Source: an uncultured Bacteroidales bacterium
GTDB lineage: Bacteria > Bacteroidota > Bacteroidia > Bacteroidales > Paludibacteraceae
DNA: 12,139 nucleotides
Assembly (NCBI GenBank): GCA_937911235.1
Contig: CALDPN010000042.1
Location: 1 to 12,139, forward strand
Direction: 5' to 3'
This document shows, in pieces, positions 5,954-12,139 of this stretch. The notes beneath the pieces are model-generated. The model made no database searches and was not told where the DNA came from. It worked only from the letters and a program-made list of their open reading frames with translations. Each line of letters starts with the position of its first letter. The stretch's first letter is position 1. The position numbers and the translations under genes are program-made.

Positions 5954-7795
5954 TTATCTTAGTGTGTTATCTAGTTCACCTATTAGTTCTGCTGCTCTAG
6001 AGTAAATGTTTTCCATAGACAGACTTTCGTCTACCACAGGAGAGAATCTTGCAAACTCACAGTCTGACAAACATGCAAGGAATTCTTTTGTAAGTTTTTC
6101 ATCACAATTATGTGATTGAAGTTTTTCTTGAACATTGTCTTTTGTAAGCTCAGACACTGGAATTGTAAGTTTATCGGCGATATAACCCCATAGAGCACGC
6201 ATTGTTTCTTCGTAGAACTTAGATTTTTCTCCAAGTTTTAAGCATTTTTGTGCTTCTTTTAAGCGTTTCTTAGCCACTTTGTTGGCACGTTTAGTGTTTC
6301 TTAATGCCACATTTGCGTTTTCACGAGCTTGTTTTTGCAGTAGCAGAAGCACTATAATAAAGATAAAGAGTGGAGTAAGCAAACAGATATACATTGAAGA
6401 AGAGAATGCAAAATGAGCTCCTTTTCTAGTTAATGATTTTTCTATATCTGTGTGTATAAAACGAATATCTGTTGATAGTTGTTTTACATTTTCTTTATTT
6501 ACAGTAGAAGAAACTACTGTGGTGCTTGCTTCTGTTTCTGCACTTCCATCTACATTTATTTTATATACAGGAGTGCTTAAAGTTTGATATGCACCTTTGT
6601 TGATGTCGAAATATACAAACTTCACAGAAGGAATCTCAAAATTGCCACCAAAACGTGGTATTGCTACATACTCAATAGATTTGCTACCGTTTTGACCATT
6701 AGAAACTGGTTTTACTTTTACATCTTGTTTTGGGTCGTAAACATCAAAGTCTAATGGGAATTTTACTTCTGGAGTCTTAATCAACTTAAGATTTCCTGTA
6801 CCAGAAATTTTAAGTTTTAGTGTAAGAGCATCGTTTACCTTAATGTTTTCTGATGAAATAGACGAATTTAAGGTATAAGCACCTACAGCACCGTTAAATC
6901 CTGCTGGAGCATTTGCTGGCAGCTGTTTTACATTAATTTGTGCACCTGAGAATTTTAGATTTTTCTTCACATCTTGATAAGATTGGAAGAAATCGTCGAA
7001 TATACTTTGATGACGTGAAGAAGATGTTCTCATTCTTAAAACCACCTCTACATTGCCACCATCGATATTGATTTTTCCTGCATGTTGTGGGAATATTATA
7101 CATTGTTTTAACACAATAGTATTATAATTGTATCCATCTACATGCTCTACAATCCAAGATCTATTTGGGTCTAAATCTATATCTTGTACAAAGAAATCTT
7201 TAAATTCTGGGAATTTAGCGCCACCCACTTGTACCACGTCTAAACGGGTATAAAGTTTATAGGTAACTTGAATGGCTTCTTGCTCGTAAACTTTTGTTTT
7301 GGTAAAATGTTGTTTAACGAATATTTGTTCGTTGTTTACATTTACAGTAGAAGAATTATCTACAGGAAGTCCTTGTGAAGAAGATGATGATGATGCTGAA
7401 GAAGGTTGTTTATCGGCAGGTAGCACCTCTATCTTCACAGAATTACTGGTATATTTATCACCGCTTATAACTATTGTTGCAGGAGCTATGGTATATTTAC
7501 CTGGTTCTCTACCTGCCAACATATAGGTATATGTAATTTGTGTACTGCTTGTTGCTTTACCGTTTACTATTTGGAAACTACTGCTATGTGAAGTAGAAGG
7601 GCCAAAAAGCACATCGAAATCTGAAATTTCTGGCACTCTAAGGTCTTTACCTTCTTTGTCTACGGTATAAACAAGTTTAAACTGCTGTCCAGACACCACT
7701 GTAGAAGGGGCTTTACAAGTAAAGCTTATCTCATCTGCAAATAGTGCCAATGCAGAAATCCATAATAAAAATCCTATAAATAATTTTTTACTCAT
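5954..7795 (-). CDS. batD: BatD, aerotolerance operon protein
   Basis: This 613-residue protein has a signal peptide (about 1-20), a long periplasmic part made of beta-rich repeats (the first about 22-125, later ones about 155-290 and 300-415), and a single membrane helix (467-487) followed by a basic coiled-coil-like cytoplasmic tail (about 490-520) and a small helical domain to the end. This is the BatD (oxygen tolerance) family layout. Between the first two beta domains is a serine-rich linker (132-140, eight of nine residues Ser). BatD is thought to scaffold the Bat complex in the inner membrane together with the VWA proteins BatA and BatB; the biochemical role is not established. It lies 4 nt from batC and 1 nt from batE. 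No frameshift or internal stop is seen. Confidence 0.93.
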   Translation of the reverse strand: MSKKLFIGFLLWISALALFADEISFTCKAPSTVVSGQQFKLVYTVDKEGKDLRVPEISDFDVLFGPSTSHSSSFQIVNGKATSSTQITYTYMLAGREPGKYTIAPATIVISGDKYTSNSVKIEVLPADKQPSSASSSSSSQGLPVDNSSTVNVNNEQIFVKQHFTKTKVYEQEAIQVTYKLYTRLDVVQVGGAKFPEFKDFFVQDIDLDPNRSWIVEHVDGYNYNTIVLKQCIIFPQHAGKINIDGGNVEVVLRMRTSSSRHQSIFDDFFQSYQDVKKNLKFSGAQINVKQLPANAPAGFNGAVGAYTLNSSISSENIKVNDALTLKLKISGTGNLKLIKTPEVKFPLDFDVYDPKQDVKVKPVSNGQNGSKSIEYVAIPRFGGNFEIPSVKFVYFDINKGAYQTLSTPVYKINVDGSAETEASTTVVSSTVNKENVKQLSTDIRFIHTDIEKSLTRKGAHFAFSSSMYICLLTPLFIFIIVLLLLQKQARENANVALRNTKRANKVAKKRLKEAQKCLKLGEKSKFYEETMRALWGYIADKLTIPVSELTKDNVQEKLQSHNCDEKLTKEFLACLSDCEFARFSPVVDESLSMENIYSRAAELIGELDNTLR

Positions 7796-7799
7796 CTTT

Positions 7800-8492
7800 T
7801 TACCAATCCTTTTCTAAACTTCTTTGACCGCCTTTTCTGCGTTGCATTTCTTCTTGAAGTTGTTTTTCATCTTGTGAGAATGCCTCTAAGATTTGTTCTG
7901 CAGCCTCTTGAGACATTTCTTCTTTATTTTGTTGCTGGGGTTGCTGCTCTTGTTGCTCTTGTTTTTGTTCTTCTTGCTTATCTTTGTTTTGTTCTTGCTG
8001 CTTTTTATCCTTGTTTTGCTCTTTGTTTTGATCGTTTTTTTGATCTTGTTGTTGCTGCTCTTGTTGAGCTTTAAGTTTCTTTTGAGCAAGCGCTAGATTA
8101 AATCTAGTTTCTTCATCTTTAGGATTATTTTTCAGAGCATTTTTATAAGCCTCTACACTATTTCCATAATCTTCTGCCTTATACAGAGAATTACCTAAAT
8201 TGTGATAAATAGAAGAAAGTTTCTCTTTATTGTCTGTTAGTTTTGTTGCCTTTTCAAACTCGGCAGCTGCTTCTTTATATTTTTCTTGTTTGTATAAAGA
8301 GTTACCTAAATTGTATGCAGACTCCACAGAATATTTATCTGCCTGAATACCCTTTCTATACTCCACCTCTGCGTCTGTATATTTTTCGTCCTCGTATTCA
8401 CTATTACCACTTCTAATAGAAGGATTTGCCTTATATGCAAAGACAGATGTAAAAGCAAGCAAAGTTAATAAAGAAATCGCGATTCTTAACAT
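7800..8492 (-). CDS. batC: BatC, TPR protein with Gln/Lys-rich region
   Basis: The protein starts with a signal peptide (about 1-19) followed by three TPRs (about 22-140). Two of them are nearly the same: NLGNSLYKQEKYKEA (61-75) and NLGNSLYKAEDYGNS (98-112), also visible as related DNA at about 8189 and 8301. Residues 141-190 are a low-complexity region almost entirely Gln, Lys, Glu, Asp and Asn. The end (SQEAAEQILEAFSQDEKQLQ...) is the conserved BatC C-terminus before a basic tail. The TPR part probably binds other Bat proteins. There is no membrane helix besides the signal peptide. Spacing is 2 nt after batB and 4 nt before batD. Confidence 0.9.
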   Translation of the reverse strand: MLRIAISLLTLLAFTSVFAYKANPSIRSGNSEYEDEKYTDAEVEYRKGIQADKYSVESAYNLGNSLYKQEKYKEAAAEFEKATKLTDNKEKLSSIYHNLGNSLYKAEDYGNSVEAYKNALKNNPKDEETRFNLALAQKKLKAQQEQQQQDQKNDQNKEQNKDKKQQEQNKDKQEEQKQEQQEQQPQQQNKEEMSQEAAEQILEAFSQDEKQLQEEMQRRKGGQRSLEKDW

Positions 8493-8494
8493 TA

Positions 8495-9514
8495 TCAGAA
8501 TAATTTTATGTTTTTAAATAACGGATTTTTTCTCTCTAAGAATATGCATTCCAATACAAGTAAAACTAAAACTATCCATGCTATTGCAACATATTGTTCG
8601 TTGTATTGTGAATATACTTGTGATTCTATTTCAGATTTAGATAATTTTTCTAGTTCAGAAGATAGTGCTCTCACTGCAGCAGAAGAATTATCTACTCTCA
8701 CATACATACCTCCACCCGCAGCAGCCACCTCGCTACACATGGTTTCGTTTAGTTTTGTTACCACCACGTTGCCATCTTTATCTTTTCTAAAACTTTGAGT
8801 ACCAGCAATAGGTATTGGAGCTCCTTCTGGAGTACCCACACCCATCACATTTACTGTGATACCATATTTTAGAGCCTCTTTTGCCATTTCCACAGCATCA
8901 TCTTCGTGGTTTTCTCCATCGGTAATTATGATTATACTTTTACCTACATTGGTATCTGTATTTGAGAAAAGTTGCATAGAACGTTTAATAGCCATGCCAA
9001 TGGCAGTACCTTGAATAGGCACCATACCAGGATTTATGTTTGATAAAAACATTTTGGCAGAAGACACATCTGTGGTAAGCGGCATTTGCACGTATGCATC
9101 ACCTGCAAATATCATTAGTGCCACTTTATCGTTTTGTAGATTGTCTATTAAGTGATTCAACACCCTTTTTGCACGAGACATTCTGTCTGGTTTTAAGTCT
9201 TGTGAAAGCATTGAATTTGAAACGTCTACTGCTATCACAAGTTCCACACCTTGGCGTTTTTGTTTTTCAAGTTTAGAACCAAATTGTGGACCTGCCATCA
9301 TAAAGATAGACAGAATCAATGCTGTGAGAAGCATGTAAAACTTCACTCTTGGGCGTATGTGAGAAGCCTCTGGCATAAGAGTTTTTAAAAGTGCCTTGTT
9401 GCCTAGAGATTTCAATCTCTTAGATTTTATAATAAGTGCATAATAGAAGAAGCCTATTAAAACAGGTATCAACATTAGCAAATAAAGATATTCTGGACGA
9501 GCAAATCTGAACAT
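8495..9514 (-). CDS. batB: BatB, membrane-anchored von Willebrand A protein
   Basis: The protein has two N-terminal membrane helices (about 9-28 and 58-76), a VWA domain (about 90-290) and a C-terminal helix (about 308-326). The metal-ion-dependent adhesion site is complete: DVSNS (97-101), Thr170 in QGTAIG, and Asp199 in ITDGEN. VWA domains bind partner proteins through a divalent metal; BatA and BatB are usually thought to be targets of a MoxR ATPase acting as a chaperone, but no moxR is in this window. The 339 residues and the helix-VWA-helix order are typical of BatB. It starts 1 nt after batA ends and is a diverged paralogue of it. Confidence 0.93.
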   Translation of the reverse strand: MFRFARPEYLYLLMLIPVLIGFFYYALIIKSKRLKSLGNKALLKTLMPEASHIRPRVKFYMLLTALILSIFMMAGPQFGSKLEKQKRQGVELVIAVDVSNSMLSQDLKPDRMSRAKRVLNHLIDNLQNDKVALMIFAGDAYVQMPLTTDVSSAKMFLSNINPGMVPIQGTAIGMAIKRSMQLFSNTDTNVGKSIIIITDGENHEDDAVEMAKEALKYGITVNVMGVGTPEGAPIPIAGTQSFRKDKDGNVVVTKLNETMCSEVAAAGGGMYVRVDNSSAAVRALSSELEKLSKSEIESQVYSQYNEQYVAIAWIVLVLLVLECIFLERKNPLFKNIKLF

Positions 9515-9515
9515 A

Positions 9516-10502
9516 TTATGGAATAGATTTAAACACTGTATTTCTTAACGTAATTTCGCCAATTAAACAAACCACCAAAACAAGAACGAACCAATGATAT
9601 AATTCTTCTTTTTTACTAAATTCTTTTACTTCTATTTTGGTTTTCTCTAGTTTGTCAATTTCTCTATAGATAGAAGAAAGACTCTTTGTGTCGGTTGCTC
9701 TAAAGTATTCACCACCAGTGGTTTCTGCAATATTTTTAAGACTTTCTTCGTCGATATCCACTTCCACATCTTGATATTGCACACCGTATGGTGTTTGGAA
9801 AGGATAAGGAGCCATGCCACGAGTACCTACCCCAATGGTATAAACTCTAATGCCAAAACTTTTAGCAATTTCGCCTGCTGTAGATGGTGCTATCTGACCA
9901 CGGTTGTTTGAACCATCGGTAAGCAAGATAATAACCTTAGATTTTGCTTTACTATCTTTAATTCTGTTCACTGCTGTAGCAAGACCAGAACCAATGGCAG
10001 TACCATCTTCTATCATGCCACTTTCTATGCCATTAAGCAAGTTGATAAGTTCTGCGTGGTTTATAGTTAGAGGACATTGAGTGAAACTTTCACCTGCAAA
10101 CACTACTAGACCTATATTGTCGTTTCTACGAGAAGAAATAAACTCTGTAGCCACTTTTTTGGCTGCTCTAAGGCGGTTTGGCTTAAGGTCTTCTGCTAGC
10201 ATACTAGAAGAAATATCCACCGACATTACAATGTCTATACCTTCTGTAGTTTGATTACTCCAACTGTCGCTCTTTTGTGGACGTGCAATGGCTATAATAA
10301 GCGCAGCAAGTGCCAACATATGAAGTGCAAGTGGTAGGTATCTCAAATAATGCTTATAGTTTTTTGGCATTTCTTGAAACACCTTTGTAGATGAAAATCT
10401 TATTTCTGCTGTTAGTCTTTTTCTGTTGTAAACATAATATGCTATTATGGCAGGTATTATCAACAACAGCAACAAACACCATGGATTTGCAAATGTTATC
10501 AT
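9516..10502 (-). CDS. batA: BatA, membrane-anchored von Willebrand A protein
   Basis: The 328-residue protein has N-terminal helices (about 8-25 and 55-73), the typical ARPQ segment before the domain (73-76), a VWA domain (about 88-290) and a C-terminal helix (about 304-321). The MIDAS residues are DISSS (96-100), Thr168 in DGTAIG and Asp196 in LTDGSNN, so metal binding should be intact. The ARPQ and MLAEDLKPNRL segments are characteristic of BatA. It is normally preceded by moxR and a DUF58 gene; here its ATG overlaps the stop of a rhuM-like frame as ATGA, so translation is likely coupled to that frame, and no separate promoter or Shine-Dalgarno was seen. Confidence 0.94.
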   Translation of the reverse strand: MITFANPWCLLLLLIIPAIIAYYVYNRKRLTAEIRFSSTKVFQEMPKNYKHYLRYLPLALHMLALAALIIAIARPQKSDSWSNQTTEGIDIVMSVDISSSMLAEDLKPNRLRAAKKVATEFISSRRNDNIGLVVFAGESFTQCPLTINHAELINLLNGIESGMIEDGTAIGSGLATAVNRIKDSKAKSKVIILLTDGSNNRGQIAPSTAGEIAKSFGIRVYTIGVGTRGMAPYPFQTPYGVQYQDVEVDIDEESLKNIAETTGGEYFRATDTKSLSSIYREIDKLEKTKIEVKEFSKKEELYHWFVLVLVVCLIGEITLRNTVFKSIP

Positions 10503-11140
10503 ACCTTAGATGTTTTTTCTTGTTTATTGTTATTGGCTTGTTCTTGGCTCTCTTGAGTGTCTGGAGCAGTTTCTTCTTTTGTAGTTTTTTCAATCGTAAG
10601 ACGTTCATAGTCATAATTATCCAAAGTATCGAGAGCATAGGCATAATCAACCACTACATCTAGCAAATCCTGACTATCTGTGTTTGTTGCCATTTCATCG
10701 TTTTGCAAAGTGCGCCCCACCAATTGTACCAGCTGACGCAATTCCCCAATCTGCTCACGTCGAAGTCGCTCATTCACAGCATAACCTTTTAAGAGATATT
10801 GCTTCAACACCCCATTTGCCCATTGACGAAATCTTGTTGCATTCTTACTATTTACGCGATAGCCAATTGACAAAATAGCATCCAAATTATAATACTTTGT
10901 GTTATATATTTGTTTTCCATCATTACCCATATGTTCCAAAATGGAACATGTGTTTTTTTCATCTAATTCCTCTGAAGAATATATGTTTTTTAGATGCTTC
11001 GTAATTGCTGGTCGTTTTGTACCAAATAATTCCGCAATTTGAGCTTGTGTTAACCACACAGTATCATTCTCCATACGAACATCAATCTGCGTTTGTCCGT
11101 CTTCGGTTTGGTATATAACTATTTGATTATCTAAATTCAT
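10499..11140 (-). CDS. RhuM-family protein lacking Fic domain, with foreign-looking tail
   Basis: Residues 1-190 match the RhuM family: a strand-rich start (NQIVIYQTEDGQTQIDVR), TVWLTQAQIAELFG with a helix-turn-helix-like segment (about 29-53), NTKYYNLDAILSIGYRVNS, FRQWANGVLKQYLLKGYAVN (about 104-123), and VVVDYAYALDTLDNYDYERL (163-181). In many relatives a Fic/Doc domain with an HxFxDGNKR motif follows, for a total of about 330 residues. Here it is absent, and after KTTKEE the protein continues as a 23-residue polar tail rich in Gln, Glu, Asn and Lys, ending in a TGA that overlaps batA. The RhuM part may bind DNA; RhuM's function is poorly known (first described in a Salmonella pathogenicity island), and the Fic fusions resemble toxin modules. 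The tail may be the remnant end of the gene that normally precedes batA. The start at 11140 gives the usual N-terminus and sits 57 bp downstream of the predicted transcription start. Confidence 0.8.
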   Translation of the reverse strand: MNLDNQIVIYQTEDGQTQIDVRMENDTVWLTQAQIAELFGTKRPAITKHLKNIYSSEELDEKNTCSILEHMGNDGKQIYNTKYYNLDAILSIGYRVNSKNATRFRQWANGVLKQYLLKGYAVNERLRREQIGELRQLVQLVGRTLQNDEMATNTDSQDLLDVVVDYAYALDTLDNYDYERLTIEKTTKEETAPDTQESQEQANNNKQEKTSKV

Positions 11141-11171
11141 ATTCCGTTTTTTGTTTTATGAATAAGTGCGA

Positions 11172-11188
11172 ATTATCGAATAGATAAT
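11172..11188. promoter_or_regulatory. Inverted repeat in the rhuM leader
   Basis: ATTATC (11172-11177) and GATAAT (11183-11188) form a perfect 6-bp inverted repeat around GAATA, just downstream of the predicted transcription start of rhuM. A dyad in this place could be an operator, for example for the helix-turn-helix part of RhuM itself; the arms are short and AT-rich, so chance is possible. Confidence 0.3.
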
Positions 11189-11203
11189 ATCAAATTCAAT
11201 ATG

Positions 11204-11235
11204 CAAAGATACAAAAAAATCCCCTAATAACCAAA
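11204..11235 (-). promoter_or_regulatory. Bacteroidota-type promoter of rhuM (-33/-7)
   Basis: On the minus strand TTTG (11235-11232), 20 nt, then TATCTTTG (11211-11204) followed by CA fits the Bacteroidota housekeeping consensus TTTG-N19/20-TAnnTTTG. Transcription should begin near 11197. It is the only clear promoter upstream of the rhuM-bat unit, so if the sequence is contiguous it would drive the whole operon. Confidence 0.8.
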
Positions 11236-11258
11236 CAAATAGAGCGAAAAGTCACACA

Positions 11259-11295
11259 CAAAAACCGCCACCTCACAGCTTGTGTAAGATGGCGG
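11259..11295 (-). terminator. Rho-independent terminator of the small minus-strand gene
   Basis: On the minus strand CCGCCATCTTACA pairs with TGTGAGGTGGCGG (13 pairs, two of them G-T wobbles) around the loop CAAGC, followed directly by TTTTTG. It lies 51 bp after the stop of the small gene and just before the rhuM promoter, so it insulates rhuM from upstream reading. Confidence 0.85.
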
Positions 11296-11346
11296 AAATT
11301 ATAATTAAAAATTATTAGATTAAATTTGTTGTAGTATTACGGAATT

Positions 11347-11718
11347 TTAAAAGTTGGAATCATAAACATATAAATAATTTCCATCAGGTAATTCCAATAC
11401 AGGTTTAAATAATCTTATGTCTATATTTACATTGTAACGTTTTTTTAGGTACTTTAAATCTGATAATATACAATAATAATCTATTTGTTCATTATTAAGA
11501 TTTATTTTATCGAATAACATAATACTACAAACAGAGAATTTACTATCACATAAATTTTGATAAAGAAGAATATTTTCGCAAATTAAGATACTAGGTTTAT
11601 TATTTTTATTTATAAAATCATCCACCTGCTCCTTACTGATATCCGACGTGCCTTTTTCTGTGGGCACCTTTTTTAAGAGCTCGTTCATATCAATTTTTGC
11701 ATTTTCGTTTTTATCCAT
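11347..11718 (-). CDS. Unrecognised 123-residue protein, possibly hybrid
   Basis: I do not recognise this protein. The start at 11718 (MDKNENAKIDMNELL) is preferred because GGGTGGGG lies 5 nt upstream; an in-frame ATG at 11838 would add 40 residues running antisense to the phosphodiesterase gene. Residues 1-35 are charged and helical, with codons such as GTG, CCC, ACG, TCG, GAG and CAG. From about residue 36 the DNA turns very AT-rich (positions 11461-11520 hold only 9 G or C in 60), and the protein reads as an alternating alpha/beta fold (ILICENILLY, VCSIMLFDKI, YYCILSDLKYLKKRY, PDGNYLYVYDSNF). No signal peptide or membrane helix is seen. The change in composition inside one frame suggests a join near 11610-11620, making the N-terminus foreign to the rest. 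The 3' end is probably native, since a terminator follows in the right place. Confidence 0.5.
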   Translation of the reverse strand: MDKNENAKIDMNELLKKVPTEKGTSDISKEQVDDFINKNNKPSILICENILLYQNLCDSKFSVCSIMLFDKINLNNEQIDYYCILSDLKYLKKRYNVNIDIRLFKPVLELPDGNYLYVYDSNF

Positions 11719-11746
11719 TGCAATCCCCACCCTTAATAGATATAAT
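11718..11746 (+). promoter_or_regulatory. Sigma70/sigmaA-type promoter for the phosphodiesterase gene
   Basis: TTGCAA (11718-11723), a 17-bp spacer and a perfect TATAAT (11741-11746) form a standard -35/-10 pair, with a predicted transcript start near 11753. A G-rich GGGGCGGTG precedes the TTG start at 11781. This promoter style belongs to Bacillota or Pseudomonadota, not to Bacteroidota, and contrasts with the rhuM promoter 500 bp away. Confidence 0.55.
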
Positions 11747-11780
11747 CTATACAATATATGTTTCGGGGCGGTGTTTATTC

Positions 11781-12139
11781 TTGAGATTAGTTGTAGTTTC
11801 TGACTCCCACGGTGCCTGGGGAAATTTATTTGAAGCAATTAACCGTGAGTCCTCTGCGGACGCAGTTTACTTTTTAGGCGACGGCTACAGAGAGTACGAG
11901 GAGCTTTGCTGTGCGTATTCTGACAAAAAATTCTTTATTGGTGTAAGGGGCAACTGTGACCTTTCCTGCGATTTGCCCGAAAGGGATATCCGCACACTTG
12001 ATAACGCTAAAATTTACGCTACCCAAACCATTCAGTTAGGTAAACGTTCCAGCTTGACGATCTGTGACTGTTCTCTGGGCAGCAGCGGTATCATCACCAT
12101 ATCCGCCGCAGCCCCCGGCGCTCCTGTGTTTCTAAACGG
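11781..12139 (+). CDS. YfcE/MJ0936-type metallophosphoesterase, N-terminal fragment
   Basis: A TTG start gives MRLVVVSDSHGAWGN, the first metal-binding block (DSHG), followed by VYFLGDGYREYEELC (LGDG block) and FIGVRGNCDLSCDLP (GNCD block). These three match small calcineurin-like phosphodiesterases such as YfcE, which hydrolyse phosphodiester bonds with two metal ions in the cytoplasm. The family then needs a THGH block and a final GHTH block; here the frame reads KIYATQTIQLGK at that place and neither block appears in any frame up to the window edge. The sequence seems to leave the family at about 12025-12040. The frame remains open to the edge, in DNA that is markedly GC-rich (38 of 60 at 12061-12120). 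Codons suggest a clostridial-type origin; this is inference. Confidence 0.65.
   Translation, partial: MRLVVVSDSHGAWGNLFEAINRESSADAVYFLGDGYREYEELCCAYSDKKFFIGVRGNCDLSCDLPERDIRTLDNAKIYATQTIQLGKRSSLTICDCSLGSSGIITISAAAPGAPVFLN
12032..12139 (-). CDS. Possible C-terminal end of a convergent gene (edge)
   Basis: Read from the edge on the minus strand, a frame of 35 codons (including NTGAPGAAADMVMIPLLPRE) ends at a TGA at 12032-12034, right where the phosphodiesterase match on the other strand stops. The third codon positions are mostly G or C. I do not recognise the protein, and an open frame this short is expected by chance in GC-rich DNA. Confidence 0.2.
   Translation of the reverse strand, partial: PFRNTGAPGAAADMVMIPLLPREQSQIVKLERLPN

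Noticed and set aside
7299..7526. Plus-strand frame inside batD
   Set aside because: It is a shadow of the BatD coding frame, which has clear family features through the region.
7893..8096. Leucine- and phenylalanine-rich plus-strand frame that looks like a small membrane protein
   Set aside because: It is the complement of the BatC Gln/Lys tract; CAA and AAA repeats give Leu/Phe codons on the other strand.
8189..8330. Repeated DNA within batC, considered as a mobile or regulatory repeat
   Set aside because: The similarity follows the TPR codons (NLGNSLYK twice), so it is protein-repeat homology.
10499..11718. rhuM and the small gene as a toxin-antitoxin pair
   Set aside because: The Fic domain, the only likely toxin part, is absent; a strong terminator separates the two genes, and the small gene has no antitoxin-like feature.
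11347..11838. Longer version of the small minus-strand gene starting at 11838
   Set aside because: The extra 40 residues run antisense to the conserved DSHG region of the phosphodiesterase gene and across its promoter; the ATG at 11718 has a G-rich ribosome-binding-like sequence.
1..12139. CRISPR array, tRNA, rRNA, insertion sequence or attachment site
   Set aside because: No regularly spaced direct repeats, cloverleaf, rRNA-like block, transposase frame or flanking terminal inverted repeats were seen on either strand.

Overview
The window looks like metagenomic or draft sequence whose core is an AT-rich Bacteroidota (Bacteroidales-like) chromosome segment, about 1345-10570. The support is the batABCDE aerotolerance operon, a DUF4105/Lnb-type membrane protein, almost no Shine-Dalgarno sequences in front of the core genes, and a textbook Bacteroidota promoter (TTTG-N20-TAnnTTTG) upstream of rhuM. 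No tRNA, rRNA, CRISPR array or transposase was seen.

Layout. (1) 1-1030: 3' part of a short-chain dehydrogenase, a strong terminator, and the N-terminal part of a lipoprotein, with richer GC and different codon choice from the core. (2) About 1010-1340: the C-terminal half of an MscL channel on the minus strand with an AGGAGG motif, and a 76-bp cluster of four DnaA-box-like 9-mers. (3) 1345-3733 (+): folC and a DUF4105/Lnb-like gene, 1 nt apart, ending in a terminator shared with the convergent unit. (4) 3746-11140 (-): rhuM-like gene, batA, batB, batC, batD, batE, PAP2 phosphatase, then an RsmI-like methyltransferase. From rhuM to PAP2 the genes overlap or lie within 4 nt, so they read as one operon. 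(5) 11259-11718 (-): a small unrecognised gene with its own terminator. (6) 11718-12139 (+): a sigma70-type promoter and a 5' fragment of a YfcE-type phosphodiesterase in much GC-richer DNA.

Function of the core. BatA and BatB are membrane-anchored von Willebrand A proteins with intact MIDAS motifs. BatC and BatE carry TPRs, and BatD is a large exported protein anchored by one C-terminal helix. Together they are expected to form an envelope complex linked to oxidative-stress tolerance. The usual upstream partners (moxR ATPase and DUF58) are absent. In their place is a RhuM protein cut off where its Fic domain would begin, with a short polar tail whose stop overlaps the batA start as ATGA.

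The main unusual signal is mosaicism: apparent junctions near 1010, 10570, 11615 and 12030, where a family match stops inside an open frame and composition or promoter style changes. These could be assembly chimeras or real recombination; the sequence alone cannot decide. I did not find a convincing new multi-gene system. The best candidates for a second look are the rhuM/bat fusion and the DnaA-box cluster.
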